From Acetobacter thailandicus (GTDB lineage: Bacteria; Pseudomonadota; Alphaproteobacteria; Acetobacterales; Acetobacteraceae), in NCBI RefSeq assembly GCF_011516655.1, contig NZ_WOSV01000008.1:1-64000 (forward strand): DNA of 64,000 nt. The letters are read 5' to 3'. A program made the translations under genes and the position numbers. Position 1 is the stretch's first letter; each line of letters opens with the position of its first letter. This document shows, in pieces, positions 57,181 to 64,000 of the stretch. The notes under the pieces are model-generated. The model was not told the DNA's origin. It worked only from the letters and a program-made list of their open reading frames with translations, and searched no databases.

Positions 57181-57205
57181 GGGGGTGTGGCAACCCCCTT
57201 TTTTT
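57181..57205 (+). terminator. GC hairpin with T-run
   Basis: GGGGGT-GTGGCA-ACCCCC followed by seven T on the plus strand. No plus-strand gene ends here, so it may stop antisense transcription or act as a hairpin for the minus-strand transcript that runs from 57667 toward the tRNA. Confidence 0.6.
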
Positions 57206-57211
57206 GTTTTT

Positions 57212-57667
57212 TTAATTAATATCGAGAAAATTTTTCCAGGCATTATGTTCAGGCCTGGTCAGAGTGATATGAGCTCTGCATTCGGGGGTGCCGTAAACCC
57301 CCTCAAATGTTGTTCCTGAAGGGTGTGCTTCAAAAACTATCGGGAGGGGTTTGTGGGCTGCGTCTTCCAGCAATAACTGCGCATGATAATGTTGCGTGGC
57401 TTTATTAGGGACCCCGCGTAAAATTAAAGAGCCGGTGGCTGGCACGAAAACCATACGATGTGGTTCAATCTGCATAAGAGACTGAGCATATGTCGGGCAG
57501 TTATGCCCTTTTTCGGCAACAAGTGTCCCTACCCAGTCACCATACGGGTCGTTAGCGGCCAGAGAGGCCGCAGCAGCCGTGTGTGCCCAGGCTGAGCTGA
57601 GCATCAGGCCAGCCATGGTAAAGATTCGCCAGGATGAGGCTTTTTTTGAAACACGAAAAAAAGGCAT
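57212..57667 (-). CDS. Small exported protein of unknown function
   Basis: 151 aa. Hydrophobic signal after a basic start (MPFFRVSKKASSWR, then the core), cut near TAAAASLA. Mature part has NDPYGDWVGTLVAEKGHNCPTYAQSLMQIEPHRMVF and YGTPECRAHITL, with two cysteines. Similar small proteins are common in Acetobacteraceae, but no function is known. Confidence 0.65.
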   Translation of the reverse strand: MPFFRVSKKASSWRIFTMAGLMLSSAWAHTAAAASLAANDPYGDWVGTLVAEKGHNCPTYAQSLMQIEPHRMVFVPATGSLILRGVPNKATQHYHAQLLLEDAAHKPLPIVFEAHPSGTTFEGVYGTPECRAHITLTRPEHNAWKNFLDIN

Positions 57668-57905
57668 ATCTGAAGGTCTGTCCCGTTATGATTTGCTTAA
57701 GTGCTCTGCCAGATGTGATGTTTTTACAATCTGTCTTCAAGGTAACATCGCCACAGGTGGCAGGATTGTTTGGTTGTTGCGAGATATTGGGTGACGTCGT
57801 GCTGTTGTCGCTTTATATCGGCACAGAGTGCTGTGTTACATTATGTAATGCGGTTTTTTTGATCTGTTATGCCGTTCAGGCCCCGACCAGAAAGACGAGT
57901 AGTCC

Positions 57906-59507
57906 ATGTCCGTTGATGACACCACGTCAGCCACTTCCGCCAGGCTGGATGAAACTTTGCACCAGGACCGGATCCTGATCCTTGATTTTGGAAGTCAGGT
58001 GACTCAGCTCATTGCACGACGTGTGCGTGAGAGTGGTGTTTATTGTGAAATCTGGCCCTTTACCGTTGATCCTGCCCGTATCGTTGCTTTTGCACCGCGT
58101 GGAATTATTCTTTCCGGTGGTCCTGCCAGTGCGATCCAGGCAGATGCTCCACGTGTACCCGATGTTGTTTTTGAAATGGCGATCCCTGTTCTGGGTATCT
58201 GCTATGGCCAGCAGGCTATGTGTCTGCAGCTTGGTGGTAAGGTCGAAAGTTCTGACCACAGAGAGTTTGGCCGGGCTTTTGTTGATATTGTTGAAGATTG
58301 TTCTTTGTTTCGTGGGGCATGGGCCCGTGGTGGTCGCGAACAGGTATGGATGAGCCATGGTGATCGTGTCACCAGTCTTCCTCCTGGTTTTCGTACTGTG
58401 GCAACCAGTGAAGGCGCACCGTTTGCCGTGATTGCCGATGAAGGTCGTCATCTTTACGGCGTGCAGTTTCACCCTGAAGTTGTGCATACTCTGCATGGTG
58501 CAGCGCTGCTGCGTAACTTTACTCATAATGTTGCTGGTTGCTCTGGCACATGGACGATGGCTGGTTTCCGCGAGATGGAAATTGCCCGCATCCGTGAGCA
58601 GGTTGGCACAGGTAAGGTGATTTGTGGCTTGTCAGGTGGTGTTGATTCATCCGTTGCAGCTGTTTTAATCCAGCAGGCTATTGGTGATCAGCTGACCTGT
58701 ATTTTCGTTGATCATGGTATGCTGCGTGCCGGTGAAGCTGAGGAGGTTATGGAAACCTTCCGTGGTCGCTTCAACATTAATCTTGTGCACCGTGATGCGT
58801 CTGATATCTTCCTGAAAGCTCTTGACGGAGTTACTGACCCTGAAGTGAAGCGTAAGACGATTGGTCGCCTGTTCGTTGAAGTGTTTGAAGAGGAAGCCTC
58901 TCGTCTTGGTGGTGCGCAGTTCCTGGCGCAGGGCACGCTTTATCCTGACGTGATTGAGAGTGTCAGTTTCACAGGTGGTCCTTCAGTTACAATTAAGTCT
59001 CACCACAATGTTGGCGGCCTGCCCGAGCGCATGAACATGAAGCTCGTAGAGCCGTTGCGTGAGCTTTTTAAAGATGAAGTGCGTGCGCTTGGTCGTGAGC
59101 TGAATATTCCTGAGGTGATTGTCGGGCGTCATCCGTTCCCAGGTCCTGGTCTTTCCATACGTATTCCTGGTGCTATTACCCGCGAAAAACTTGATTTGTT
59201 GCGTCGTGTTGACACGGTATTCCTTGAGGAAATCCGTGCGGCAGGCCTGTATGATGCGATCTGGCAGGCTTTTGCTGTTCTGCTGCCGGTGCGCACGGTG
59301 GGTGTGATGGGAGATGGCCGTACATATGATCAGGCCTGTGCTCTGCGCGCTGTAACCAGCACGGATGGTATGACGGCTGAAGTTTACCCGTTTGATATGG
59401 GTTTTCTTAACCGTGTGGCAAGTCGCATTGTAAATGAAGTACGTGGTATTAACCGTGTTACTTATGACATTACGTCTAAACCACCAGGAACGATTGAGTG
59501 GGAATGA
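57906..59507 (+). CDS. guaA: GMP synthase (glutamine-hydrolysing)
   Basis: 533 aa. Class I glutamine amidotransferase domain (1-205): [27 protein letters not shown], catalytic Cys in GICYGQQAM, His/Glu in [14 protein letters not shown]-PPase domain with [13 protein letters not shown] near 248 and C-terminal dimerisation domain ending GTIEWE. Converts XMP to GMP. The 3' end of guaA is a known insertion point for genomic islands; an integrase remnant lies right after it. Confidence 0.98.
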   Translation: MSVDDTTSATSARLDETLHQDRILILDFGSQVTQLIARRVRESGVYCEIWPFTVDPARIVAFAPRGIILSGGPASAIQADAPRVPDVVFEMAIPVLGICYGQQAMCLQLGGKVESSDHREFGRAFVDIVEDCSLFRGAWARGGREQVWMSHGDRVTSLPPGFRTVATSEGAPFAVIADEGRHLYGVQFHPEVVHTLHGAALLRNFTHNVAGCSGTWTMAGFREMEIARIREQVGTGKVICGLSGGVDSSVAAVLIQQAIGDQLTCIFVDHGMLRAGEAEEVMETFRGRFNINLVHRDASDIFLKALDGVTDPEVKRKTIGRLFVEVFEEEASRLGGAQFLAQGTLYPDVIESVSFTGGPSVTIKSHHNVGGLPERMNMKLVEPLRELFKDEVRALGRELNIPEVIVGRHPFPGPGLSIRIPGAITREKLDLLRRVDTVFLEEIRAAGLYDAIWQAFAVLLPVRTVGVMGDGRTYDQACALRAVTSTDGMTAEVYPFDMGFLNRVASRIVNEVRGINRVTYDITSKPPGTIEWE

Positions 59508-59552
59508 TCTCACGTCTGGCATAGGTGGTATTGCCCGGCATGAAAGTGCCTT

Positions 59553-59577
59553 AAAGCCCGCAGAAATGCGGGCTTTT
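59553..59577 (+). terminator. Terminator of guaA
   Basis: AAAGCCCGC-AGAAAT-GCGGGCTTT with T-run, 45 bases after the stop codon. Confidence 0.92.
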
Positions 59578-59679
59578 TTGTTTTTGGGTCCGGCATTGTC
59601 TGGCACCAAGCGGTATCGCCAGGCAGCAACTTTTTATGGCATGGTGCATGGCACTGACTGAGTCTGATGCTATGTTTTT

Positions 59680-59724
59680 TATAGATACCATGTCAGGCAC
59701 TCTATGGGTGTTATGGTATCTATA
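59680..59724. repeat. Perfect 12-bp inverted repeat at the island border
   Basis: TATAGATACCAT (59680-59691) and ATGGTATCTATA (59713-59724) around 21 bases. A third partial copy (ATGGTATCG) is at 59783. Could be an integrase arm-type or excisionase site, a transcription hairpin or an att remnant. Confidence 0.5.
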
Positions 59725-59812
59725 AGAAGTAACTATATGAATAATAAGATTTTTAGCCAGTTATTTTAATGGTTTTCAATCATGGTATCGCTGTTTGGAG
59801 TGCCACGAACTG

Positions 59813-60030
59813 ATGTTGACCGATACCAAAACTGCGCAACCTTAAGCCGACGGATAAGCTCTACAAGGTGAACGACCGCGATGGGTTGTACGTCGCCGTG
59901 ACGTCTGCGGGTAGCATTTCATTCCGATACAACTACGCAATCCACGGCAGGCAGGAGACCCTGACCTTCGGGTGATATGGCGTTGGGGGCATCACTCTGG
60001 CCGAGGCGCGTGAGCAGCTGGGAGAGCCTA
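59813..60030 (+). pseudogene. P4-type tyrosine integrase, N-terminal remnant
   Basis: The frame ATG 59813 gives LTDTK, then one extra A in the run 59828-59831 shifts it, after which the typical DUF4102 arm-binding domain continues: LRNLKPTDKLYKVNDRDGLYVAV, SISFRYNYAIHGRQETLTFG. TGA at 59973 replaces a residue, and the sequence goes on as YGVGGITLAEAREQLG until the IS5-type element cuts it at 60030. The catalytic domain is absent in this window. P4-type integrases often lie next to their att site at guaA. Confidence 0.8.
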
Positions 60031-60879
60031 GGCTCAGGACTCATTCTTTGAGATAGGAAATGAAGCTTGCTGCGATATGGATTGCAGACATGAAGGTATG
60101 AGCGCAGCGGTCGTATCGTGTTGCCACCCGTCGCCAGTCTTTGAGCTTTGCGAACATGTTTTCGATCAGATGGCGCTTTTTATACAGATGCCAGTCGTAA
60201 GGTAGTTTTAATTTTCGGTTTTTCTTCGGCGGAATACAGGCTGTGATAGTGCGTTCTGCAAGCCATAACCTGATCCTGTTGCTGTCATAACCTCTGTCCC
60301 CGATGATTTCTTCTGTCTTGTCGGGGAGATCTGCCAGCAGCACGTCCGCGCCTTTGAAGTCACTGACCTGCCCTGCAGTCAGATAAAGTCGGACTGGTCG
60401 CCCCTGATCATCGGCAAAGGGCATGAAGTTTTGAGTTCAGACCGCCTTTTGTGCGTCCGGTATGGCGGGGAAAAGCCCCTTTTTGAGAAGGGACGCTGCC
60501 GTTCTGTGCGCTTTAAGGTGCGTCGCATCGATCATCAGGCGCTTCGAACTGCCCGCCTGTTCTGCCAGGGTTTTAAAGATCCTGTCAAAGACACCCAGGC
60601 GGCTCCACCGGATAAAGCGATTATATAAAGTCTTGTGCGGGCCATACGCTTTGGGAGCATCTTTCCACTGAAGCCCGTTGCGGATCACATAAACGATCCC
60701 GCTCAGAACACGTCGGTCATCCACACGGGGCATGCCGTGCGCCAGAGGAAAAAACGGCTCAATCCGCTTCATCTGACGTTCAGACAACAAAAATACATCA
60801 CTCACAGGCTCATCCCCCATCGGTAAGCCTGTGAATCACAATCTCTCGCTCAGTTCAATAAATTAACAGGCCCTGAGCT
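60031..60879 (-). mobile_element. IS5-family (IS427-like) insertion sequence
   Basis: 849 bases, ends GGCTCAGGAC (60031) and, reversed, AGCTCAGGGC (60879), with possible TA target duplication (60029-60030 and 60880-60881). It carries two transposase frames on the minus strand and sits inside the integrase remnant. A related part-copy is at 63885-64000 on the other strand. Confidence 0.8.
60041..60820 (-). pseudogene. IS5-type transposase in two open parts
   Basis: First part (60820-60437, 127 aa): RMKRIEPFFPLAHGMPRVDDRRVLSGIVYVIRNGLQWKDAP and RLMIDATHLKAHRTAASLLKKGLFP, containing the first catalytic Asp. Second part (60424-60041): GADVLLADLPDKTEEIIGDRGYDSNRIR with the second Asp and KKRHLIENMFAKLKDWRRVATRYDR with the Glu (DDE). 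Between them the conserved HTGRTKGGLNSKLHAL is readable only in another frame. A slippery T TTC CCC lies at the first switch, and a second switch is needed at CCCTTTGCC. Programmed frameshifting or plain decay. Confidence 0.75.
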
Positions 60880-61173
60880 TAAGTGCCATTTTGTCAGCGA
60901 ATATAATTCTCAAAGAAATATTTTATTAGAAAAGCCCCGTTCAAAGAATGAATGGCTCGATCTGATAGCTTCATGGAACGCTTTTCCATCGAGCAGTTAA
61001 CTCATTTTATAAAAAATCATCTCAATGACAGATCAAAAACTGTTCAGAAAAAAGAGCCTGTAAAAACCTATACCGTGTTGTTATAACTGTACGGGGTACA
61101 AAAAGACTACAACGTAGCTACGTCAGGGATATAATTGTATCGTTCACACATATTTTTCTATCTGGATAATCAT
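60880..61173. other. Decayed region right of the IS
   Basis: About 290 bases. A frame of about 40 codons after the IS (LLEKPRSKNEWLDLIASWNAF) reads like protein but has no start and is probably the rest of a broken gene. Nothing else is seen. Confidence 0.35.
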
Positions 61174-61341
61174 ATGATGAACATCCGTTATACCTATCAG
61201 CAGCTTGCAGAGCAGTGGGCTATAACTGTTCCGGCCGTTAAACAAAGAGTCAGGCGATCAGGGTGAAAAATATGGAGTGAAGTAATAAAAACAGTAGTTT
61301 ATGATTTTGAGAGTAATGAAGAAGAAATATATTATTTTTAA
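61174..61341 (+). pseudogene. Helix-turn-helix gene cut by a stop codon
   Basis: ATG 61174 gives YTYQQLAEQWAITVPAVKQRVRRSG and then TGA at 61264, where similar short phage/plasmid proteins have Trp (RRSGW). The same frame continues 24 codons to TAA 61339. Such proteins are small DNA-binding proteins of mobile elements. Probably inactivated by TGG to TGA. Confidence 0.5.
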
Positions 61342-61382
61342 AAAAAATTATAATATTGTAAATGAATTATCAATTCATTTAG

Positions 61383-61574
61383 ATAAAATGGAATCATAGA
61401 AAAGATCTCAAAACTAAGAATTTTTTAGAACCCTCCAGGTTACAGTGCAAATTTTGCACAATAGGGAATGAAGATATAAGAAAAATACCTCATAGACTTG
61501 AAGAATATCGGCATATTATCAGGTTGATTTTATTAGGATTGCCTTCTGAAGAGGCTGGATACAGAGAAAGTTAA
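61383..61574 (+). other. Start-less open frame, unknown
   Basis: 63 codons ending at TAA 61572, three bases before the next ATG. Contains CKFCTIGNEDIRKIPHRLEEY and IIRLILLGLPSEEAG. No start codon or ribosome site; upstream stop TAG at 61380. Probably the C-terminal end of a truncated gene. Confidence 0.35.
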
Positions 61575-61577
61575 ATT

Positions 61578-62192
61578 ATGACATCAATGAATAAATTATT
61601 TGATGAAATGGGATATGGAGTCTGGGATGTTGTAACATCTCTTTTTAATGGAATATTAAGAACTCTTGATGATATTGCTCCATATACATCATGGGGGGAT
61701 TTAAATCCTGAAAGAACATATAATCAAGTAAAAATTAATGATGAAGAAGATAAACGAGCTTGGGAAATTTTTAAAAAAATAATTAGAGATAGAAATCAAA
61801 TTATAAAAACATTAAAAAAAATCATTGAATATAAAATTAAACATATGAACTATCAAAAATTTAAAGAAATTGAAGATAAGATGGAAGAAAAAGGGGTTAA
61901 ATTTGCCACAAAAACACAACTTAATAGAATAATAACTGATAAAATATTAATGTATATTATTAATGATGCATCAGTATCTCTTACTATAACAAGAATTTGT
62001 TCTATAGGAGCATCAAGCATGTTAATGATTATTAATATACAAGGGTTACTTCAAACAGCTGCCAATGCATCTCATCGTCTTAGATTAAAAGATCCTGGAC
62101 TTTGGTATCAGCTTTCCACAGATGGTTCTGATATGATATATTTCATATTTGAGGATAGTTTTGAACAATTAAATACCATTGTTGAGAAATAA
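61578..62192 (+). CDS. Hypothetical protein, possible toxin or effector
   Basis: 204 aa, AT-rich, purine-rich site (AGAGAAAG) seven bases upstream. The N-terminus (MNKLFDEMGYGVWDVVTSLFNGILRTLDDIAPYTSWGD) is amphipathic, the middle is a Lys-rich coiled region (IIKTLKKIIEYKIKHMNYQKFKEIEDKMEEKG), and residues 130-170 are hydrophobic with Ser/Ala/Gly (SVSLTITRICSIGASSMLMIINI) and could insert into a membrane. No known family. Ten bases later comes a 66-aa membrane protein. The pair, next to a toxin-immunity remnant, suggests a membrane-active toxin with its immunity protein (inference). Confidence 0.6.
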   Translation: MTSMNKLFDEMGYGVWDVVTSLFNGILRTLDDIAPYTSWGDLNPERTYNQVKINDEEDKRAWEIFKKIIRDRNQIIKTLKKIIEYKIKHMNYQKFKEIEDKMEEKGVKFATKTQLNRIITDKILMYIINDASVSLTITRICSIGASSMLMIINIQGLLQTAANASHRLRLKDPGLWYQLSTDGSDMIYFIFEDSFEQLNTIVEK

Positions 62193-62201
62193 ATCATTAA
62201 A

Positions 62202-62402
62202 ATGATAAAAAAAACATTGAAATCATTAAAAGAATTTTTATTGTCAATTTTAATAGGGTTAGTAACTTTGGTTACTACATTTTTTATGTTATATACAGCA
62301 GCTTTTTTTGATGGATGGAAGAAATTTTTTCTTCCTTTAATTGTTTTTTTATTAGGTTGTTTAATTTATGTAATTCTAGATTATTATAGAAAAAACGATT
62401 AG
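62202..62402 (+). CDS. Small membrane protein, possible immunity partner
   Basis: 66 aa with two hydrophobic segments (LLSILIGLVTLVTTFFMLYTAAFF near 13-36 and FFLPLIVFLLGCLIYVILDYY near 42-62) and a basic N-terminus. Ten bases after the previous gene. Size and topology fit immunity proteins against pore-forming toxins, but there is no sequence match. Confidence 0.6.
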   Translation: MIKKTLKSLKEFLLSILIGLVTLVTTFFMLYTAAFFDGWKKFFLPLIVFLLGCLIYVILDYYRKND

Positions 62403-62584
62403 ATTTTTTTTACTACATATTTTCTCTTAAAAGATTTTTTTGTTCCTTGTTATAACTATATTATTTATTTTTCAGTCATTACTAATGTCTTATAATTTTC
62501 TAAAAACTCTGTCTAGGGTTTTTAAAGCGGGTTCAAAACTTCTTTTTTGACTGATGATTATAGTCTCGAAGGAGCTATAGATAA

Positions 62585-63059
62585 ATGATAATAAAAAATT
62601 TTCATTTTAGAGAGTATTGTTTTTTTTCTTTCTGCTTTTTGTTTGATTTTAGGCGCACTATTACATGTAAGTGCCTGGTTGGCTGGACCTGAGTGGATGG
62701 CTGAATTAGGTGCTCCACCGTCCATAGTTTTATCTACAGCTGCAAGAAGTTATCTGGCAATATTAGTGACCTTAGGTATTACTTTAATTCTTTGTATTCT
62801 GTCTTTGTGTTGCGTCTTAATCGCCCGTAATTCAAAAAAAATATTTTAATTCGTATATTACTAACAGTATGGGAAATTATGTGCTTATTACGAGGCTCTA
62901 TAGTTTTCCCTGTTATCATTACTGGAAAAAAAGATTGGTACACGCTATTTGGTAATTTTTCTATTGCAGGACAATGGTTTGCAACAGAAAGTATGGCCGT
63001 TCTTATAATTGGAATTTTAATAAGTATAGGCCTCGTATTACCTGGAAAATGCACATAGG
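62585..63059 (+). pseudogene. Membrane protein gene with two poly-A frameshifts
   Basis: AAGGAG ten bases before ATG 62585. The start MIIK is in one frame; after the A6 run near 62594 the next frame carries FLSAFCLILGALLHVSAWLAGPEW and LAILVTLGITLILCILSLCCVL; after the A8 run near 62834 another frame continues LLTVWEIMCLLRGSIVFPVIITG ... VLIIGILISIGLVLPG to TAG 63057. One base less in the first and one more in the second run would give one protein of about 155 aa with four membrane segments. Unknown family. Confidence 0.6.
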
Positions 63060-63169
63060 TTGACAACTCATTTAGTATAAGGTTTCTCATGCTATGAGCG
63101 AACTTTATAAATTATTGTTTTACGCTTCCATAGAGAATATATTTTTCAATAAAAATTACATTAAGATAA
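63060..63169. other. Spacer between convergent remnants
   Basis: 110 AT-rich bases; no gene or terminator is clear. Confidence 0.4.
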
Positions 63170-63602
63170 TTATTCTTTTATTGAATTTATAATAAGCTCT
63201 TCAGGAGTTTCATATCTTTCAAATACATCGTAACATATTGGATCAACAACTTTCTACTCTTTATTTTTAATATTATAAACAAAATATGAAACATCATCTA
63301 TTTTACCAAAAAATATACTCTCCATTATTATTTTCTTTGAATAGTTTGTTTGCTTCAATAAAATAATCAATAAAAGATCTAGATACTTCTCTTCTTCTGC
63401 CTGCTATATAGAAATTTAATCCGTTTTCACTAATGCCATCAGACCTAAGTCAAATATCTGGCCAAATTTTAGGGAGAGTAATCTTAAATTTTTTTATTAA
63501 ATAATCATTTACGATATTAATATCTTCTTGTGTAGCAGGTGGCTCTGCACATCCTCTTTGCTTATCGATTTTATCTAAAAGTATTGAAATTTCAGGAATC
63601 AT
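63170..63602 (-). pseudogene. SUKH (SMI1/KNR4)-family immunity protein, broken
   Basis: ATG at 63602 overlaps the TAA of the HNH gene. The frame reads PATQEDINIVNDYLIKKFKITLPKIWPDI, TGA at 63450, then LRSDGISENGLNFYIAGRRREVSRSFIDYF, a shift in a T run near 63312, then KIDDVSYFVYNIKNKE, TAG, KVVDPICYDVFERYETPEELI and TAA at 63170. The LPxxxxxxL and NGLxFY pattern with FVYNIKNKEWxVxD is typical of SUKH immunity proteins that neutralise nuclease toxins. Both stops are where Trp is expected. Confidence 0.72.
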
Positions 63603-63940
63603 TAATTCTCTCCTTTCGAAAATGTAGCAGATAAATTATTTGATGGTGGCCATATAAGATATCCTTTACGTGGATAGGGCCACTCAATTAAGCGACTATC
63701 TCCATGTATCATACCTTTTGTTGTTAAATTTTGATAATTTGTAAGTAACTTATGCTCTGGATTTTTTCTCATAAGAATAAGATTTGACGAATTATTTGTA
63801 CCGCCATCATCTAAAGGCTCTATATGATGAAGATCATACCTTTCGGGATTTAATCCATTTTTCATTCTTGATATATCATTCCTGCTTAAAAAAGGGGCTT
63901 CCCCCCCATACCGGGCGAACCAAAGGCGGTCTGAGCTCAA
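63602..63940 (-). CDS. HNH nuclease toxin C-terminal domain, fused to IS antisense sequence
   Basis: 112 aa frame with TTG start. Residues 19-112 are an HNH nuclease of polymorphic-toxin type: SRNDISRMKNGLNPERYDLHHIEPLDDGGTNNSSNLILM and NPEHKLLTNYQN, with the His-His...Asn...His metal/catalytic set. The first 18 residues come from the antisense strand of the IS part-copy, so the delivery part of the toxin is lost and the frame is chimeric. The immunity gene overlaps its stop. It may not be translated; if it is, the domain lacks a secretion part. Confidence 0.7.
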   Translation of the reverse strand: MSSDRLWFARYGGEAPFLSRNDISRMKNGLNPERYDLHHIEPLDDGGTNNSSNLILMRKNPEHKLLTNYQNLTTKGMIHGDSRLIEWPYPRKGYLIWPPSNNLSATFSKGEN

Positions 63941-64000
63941 AACTTCATGCCCTTTGCCGATGATCAGGGGCGACCAGTCCGACTTTATCTGACTGCAGGG
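63885..64000 (+). mobile_element. Part-copy of the IS5-type element (window edge)
   Basis: From about 63885 the plus strand matches the internal transposase part of the IS at 60031-60879 (AAAAAGGGGCTT ... ACCAAAGGCGGTCTGAGCTC ... CTTTGCCGATGATCAGG). It lacks the first half of the transposase gene, runs past the window end, and differs from the first copy at several bases, including two bases fewer in the C-run. Confidence 0.75.

Noticed and set aside
60431-60628. 65-codon frame antisense to the transposase
   Set aside because: Lies wholly within the IS on the other strand and has no independent support; only useful because it explains the start of the HNH chimera.
59973-63452. TGA read as tryptophan in the island
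   Set aside because: Several stops fall where Trp is expected, but TGA ends many intact genes in the window and some lesions are TAG or TAA, so gene decay explains it better.

Overview
The window looks like chromosome from an alphaproteobacterium, most probably an acetic acid bacterium (Acetobacteraceae). This is inferred from gene content and order: initiator tRNA at the left edge where an rRNA operon would end, ChvG/ChvI two-component system, grpE/dnaK/dnaJ, a class I FbaB-type aldolase followed by a ThiE-like gene, an alginate-export-type porin, and several small exported proteins of the kind common in that family. Core genes are of middling GC; two stretches (about 23.6-27.4 kb and 59.5-64 kb) are much richer in A+T and carry broken genes and insertion-sequence remains.

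Layout. 1-11.5 kb: tRNA-fMet, a small exported protein, a 2OG-Fe(II) oxygenase, a two-domain M16 peptidase, a two-gene glycosyltransferase operon (GT2 plus a large GT with YPDV repeats) facing a small Lys/Ala-rich protein with the same repeats, an AnsP-type permease and a GT-C-like membrane protein. 11.6-23.6 kb: pyrD, a HAD phosphatase, ymdB, the fau / probable 6S RNA / zapA cluster, fbaB-thiE, a fasciclin lipoprotein, divergent epmA/epmB (EF-P modification) and a three-lipoprotein CsgG/DUF4810/DUF799 operon. 23.6-27.7 kb: an AT-rich island with an IS3-type remnant, a two-domain glycosyltransferase (GT32-like plus GT61) and a reading frame broken by two in-frame stops. 27.7-59.5 kb: mostly housekeeping: ggt-map, dacA, clpS-clpA, ppk2, yqgE, a porin, an orphan sulfate-binding protein, an MscS channel, rapZ, ridA, chvI-chvG, grpE, dnaK, dnaJ, dapB, metK-trmB, purH, csaA, piuC, ivy, tRNA-Arg and guaA.

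59.5-64 kb is an accessory island joined to the 3' end of guaA. It holds a P4-type integrase remnant (frameshift, stop codon and IS insertion), a complete IS5-type element of about 850 bp, a helix-turn-helix gene ended by a premature stop, an intact AT-rich gene pair (204 aa protein plus 66 aa membrane protein), a membrane gene broken by two poly-A frameshifts, and a decayed toxin-immunity pair (HNH nuclease C-terminus and SUKH-family immunity protein). The HNH end has been joined to the antisense strand of a second IS copy, which runs off the window.

Functional links: ChvI/ChvG with RapZ suggests envelope-stress and amino-sugar control; EpmA/EpmB modify elongation factor P; ClpS/ClpA, GrpE/DnaK/DnaJ, map and CsaA serve protein quality control; metK, dapB, purH, guaA, pyrD and fau serve core biosynthesis. 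The region most likely to hold something undescribed is 61.5-64 kb (toxin/immunity-like genes), followed by the GT32-GT61 protein at 23.9-26 kb and the YPDV-repeat genes at 5.1-7.5 kb.
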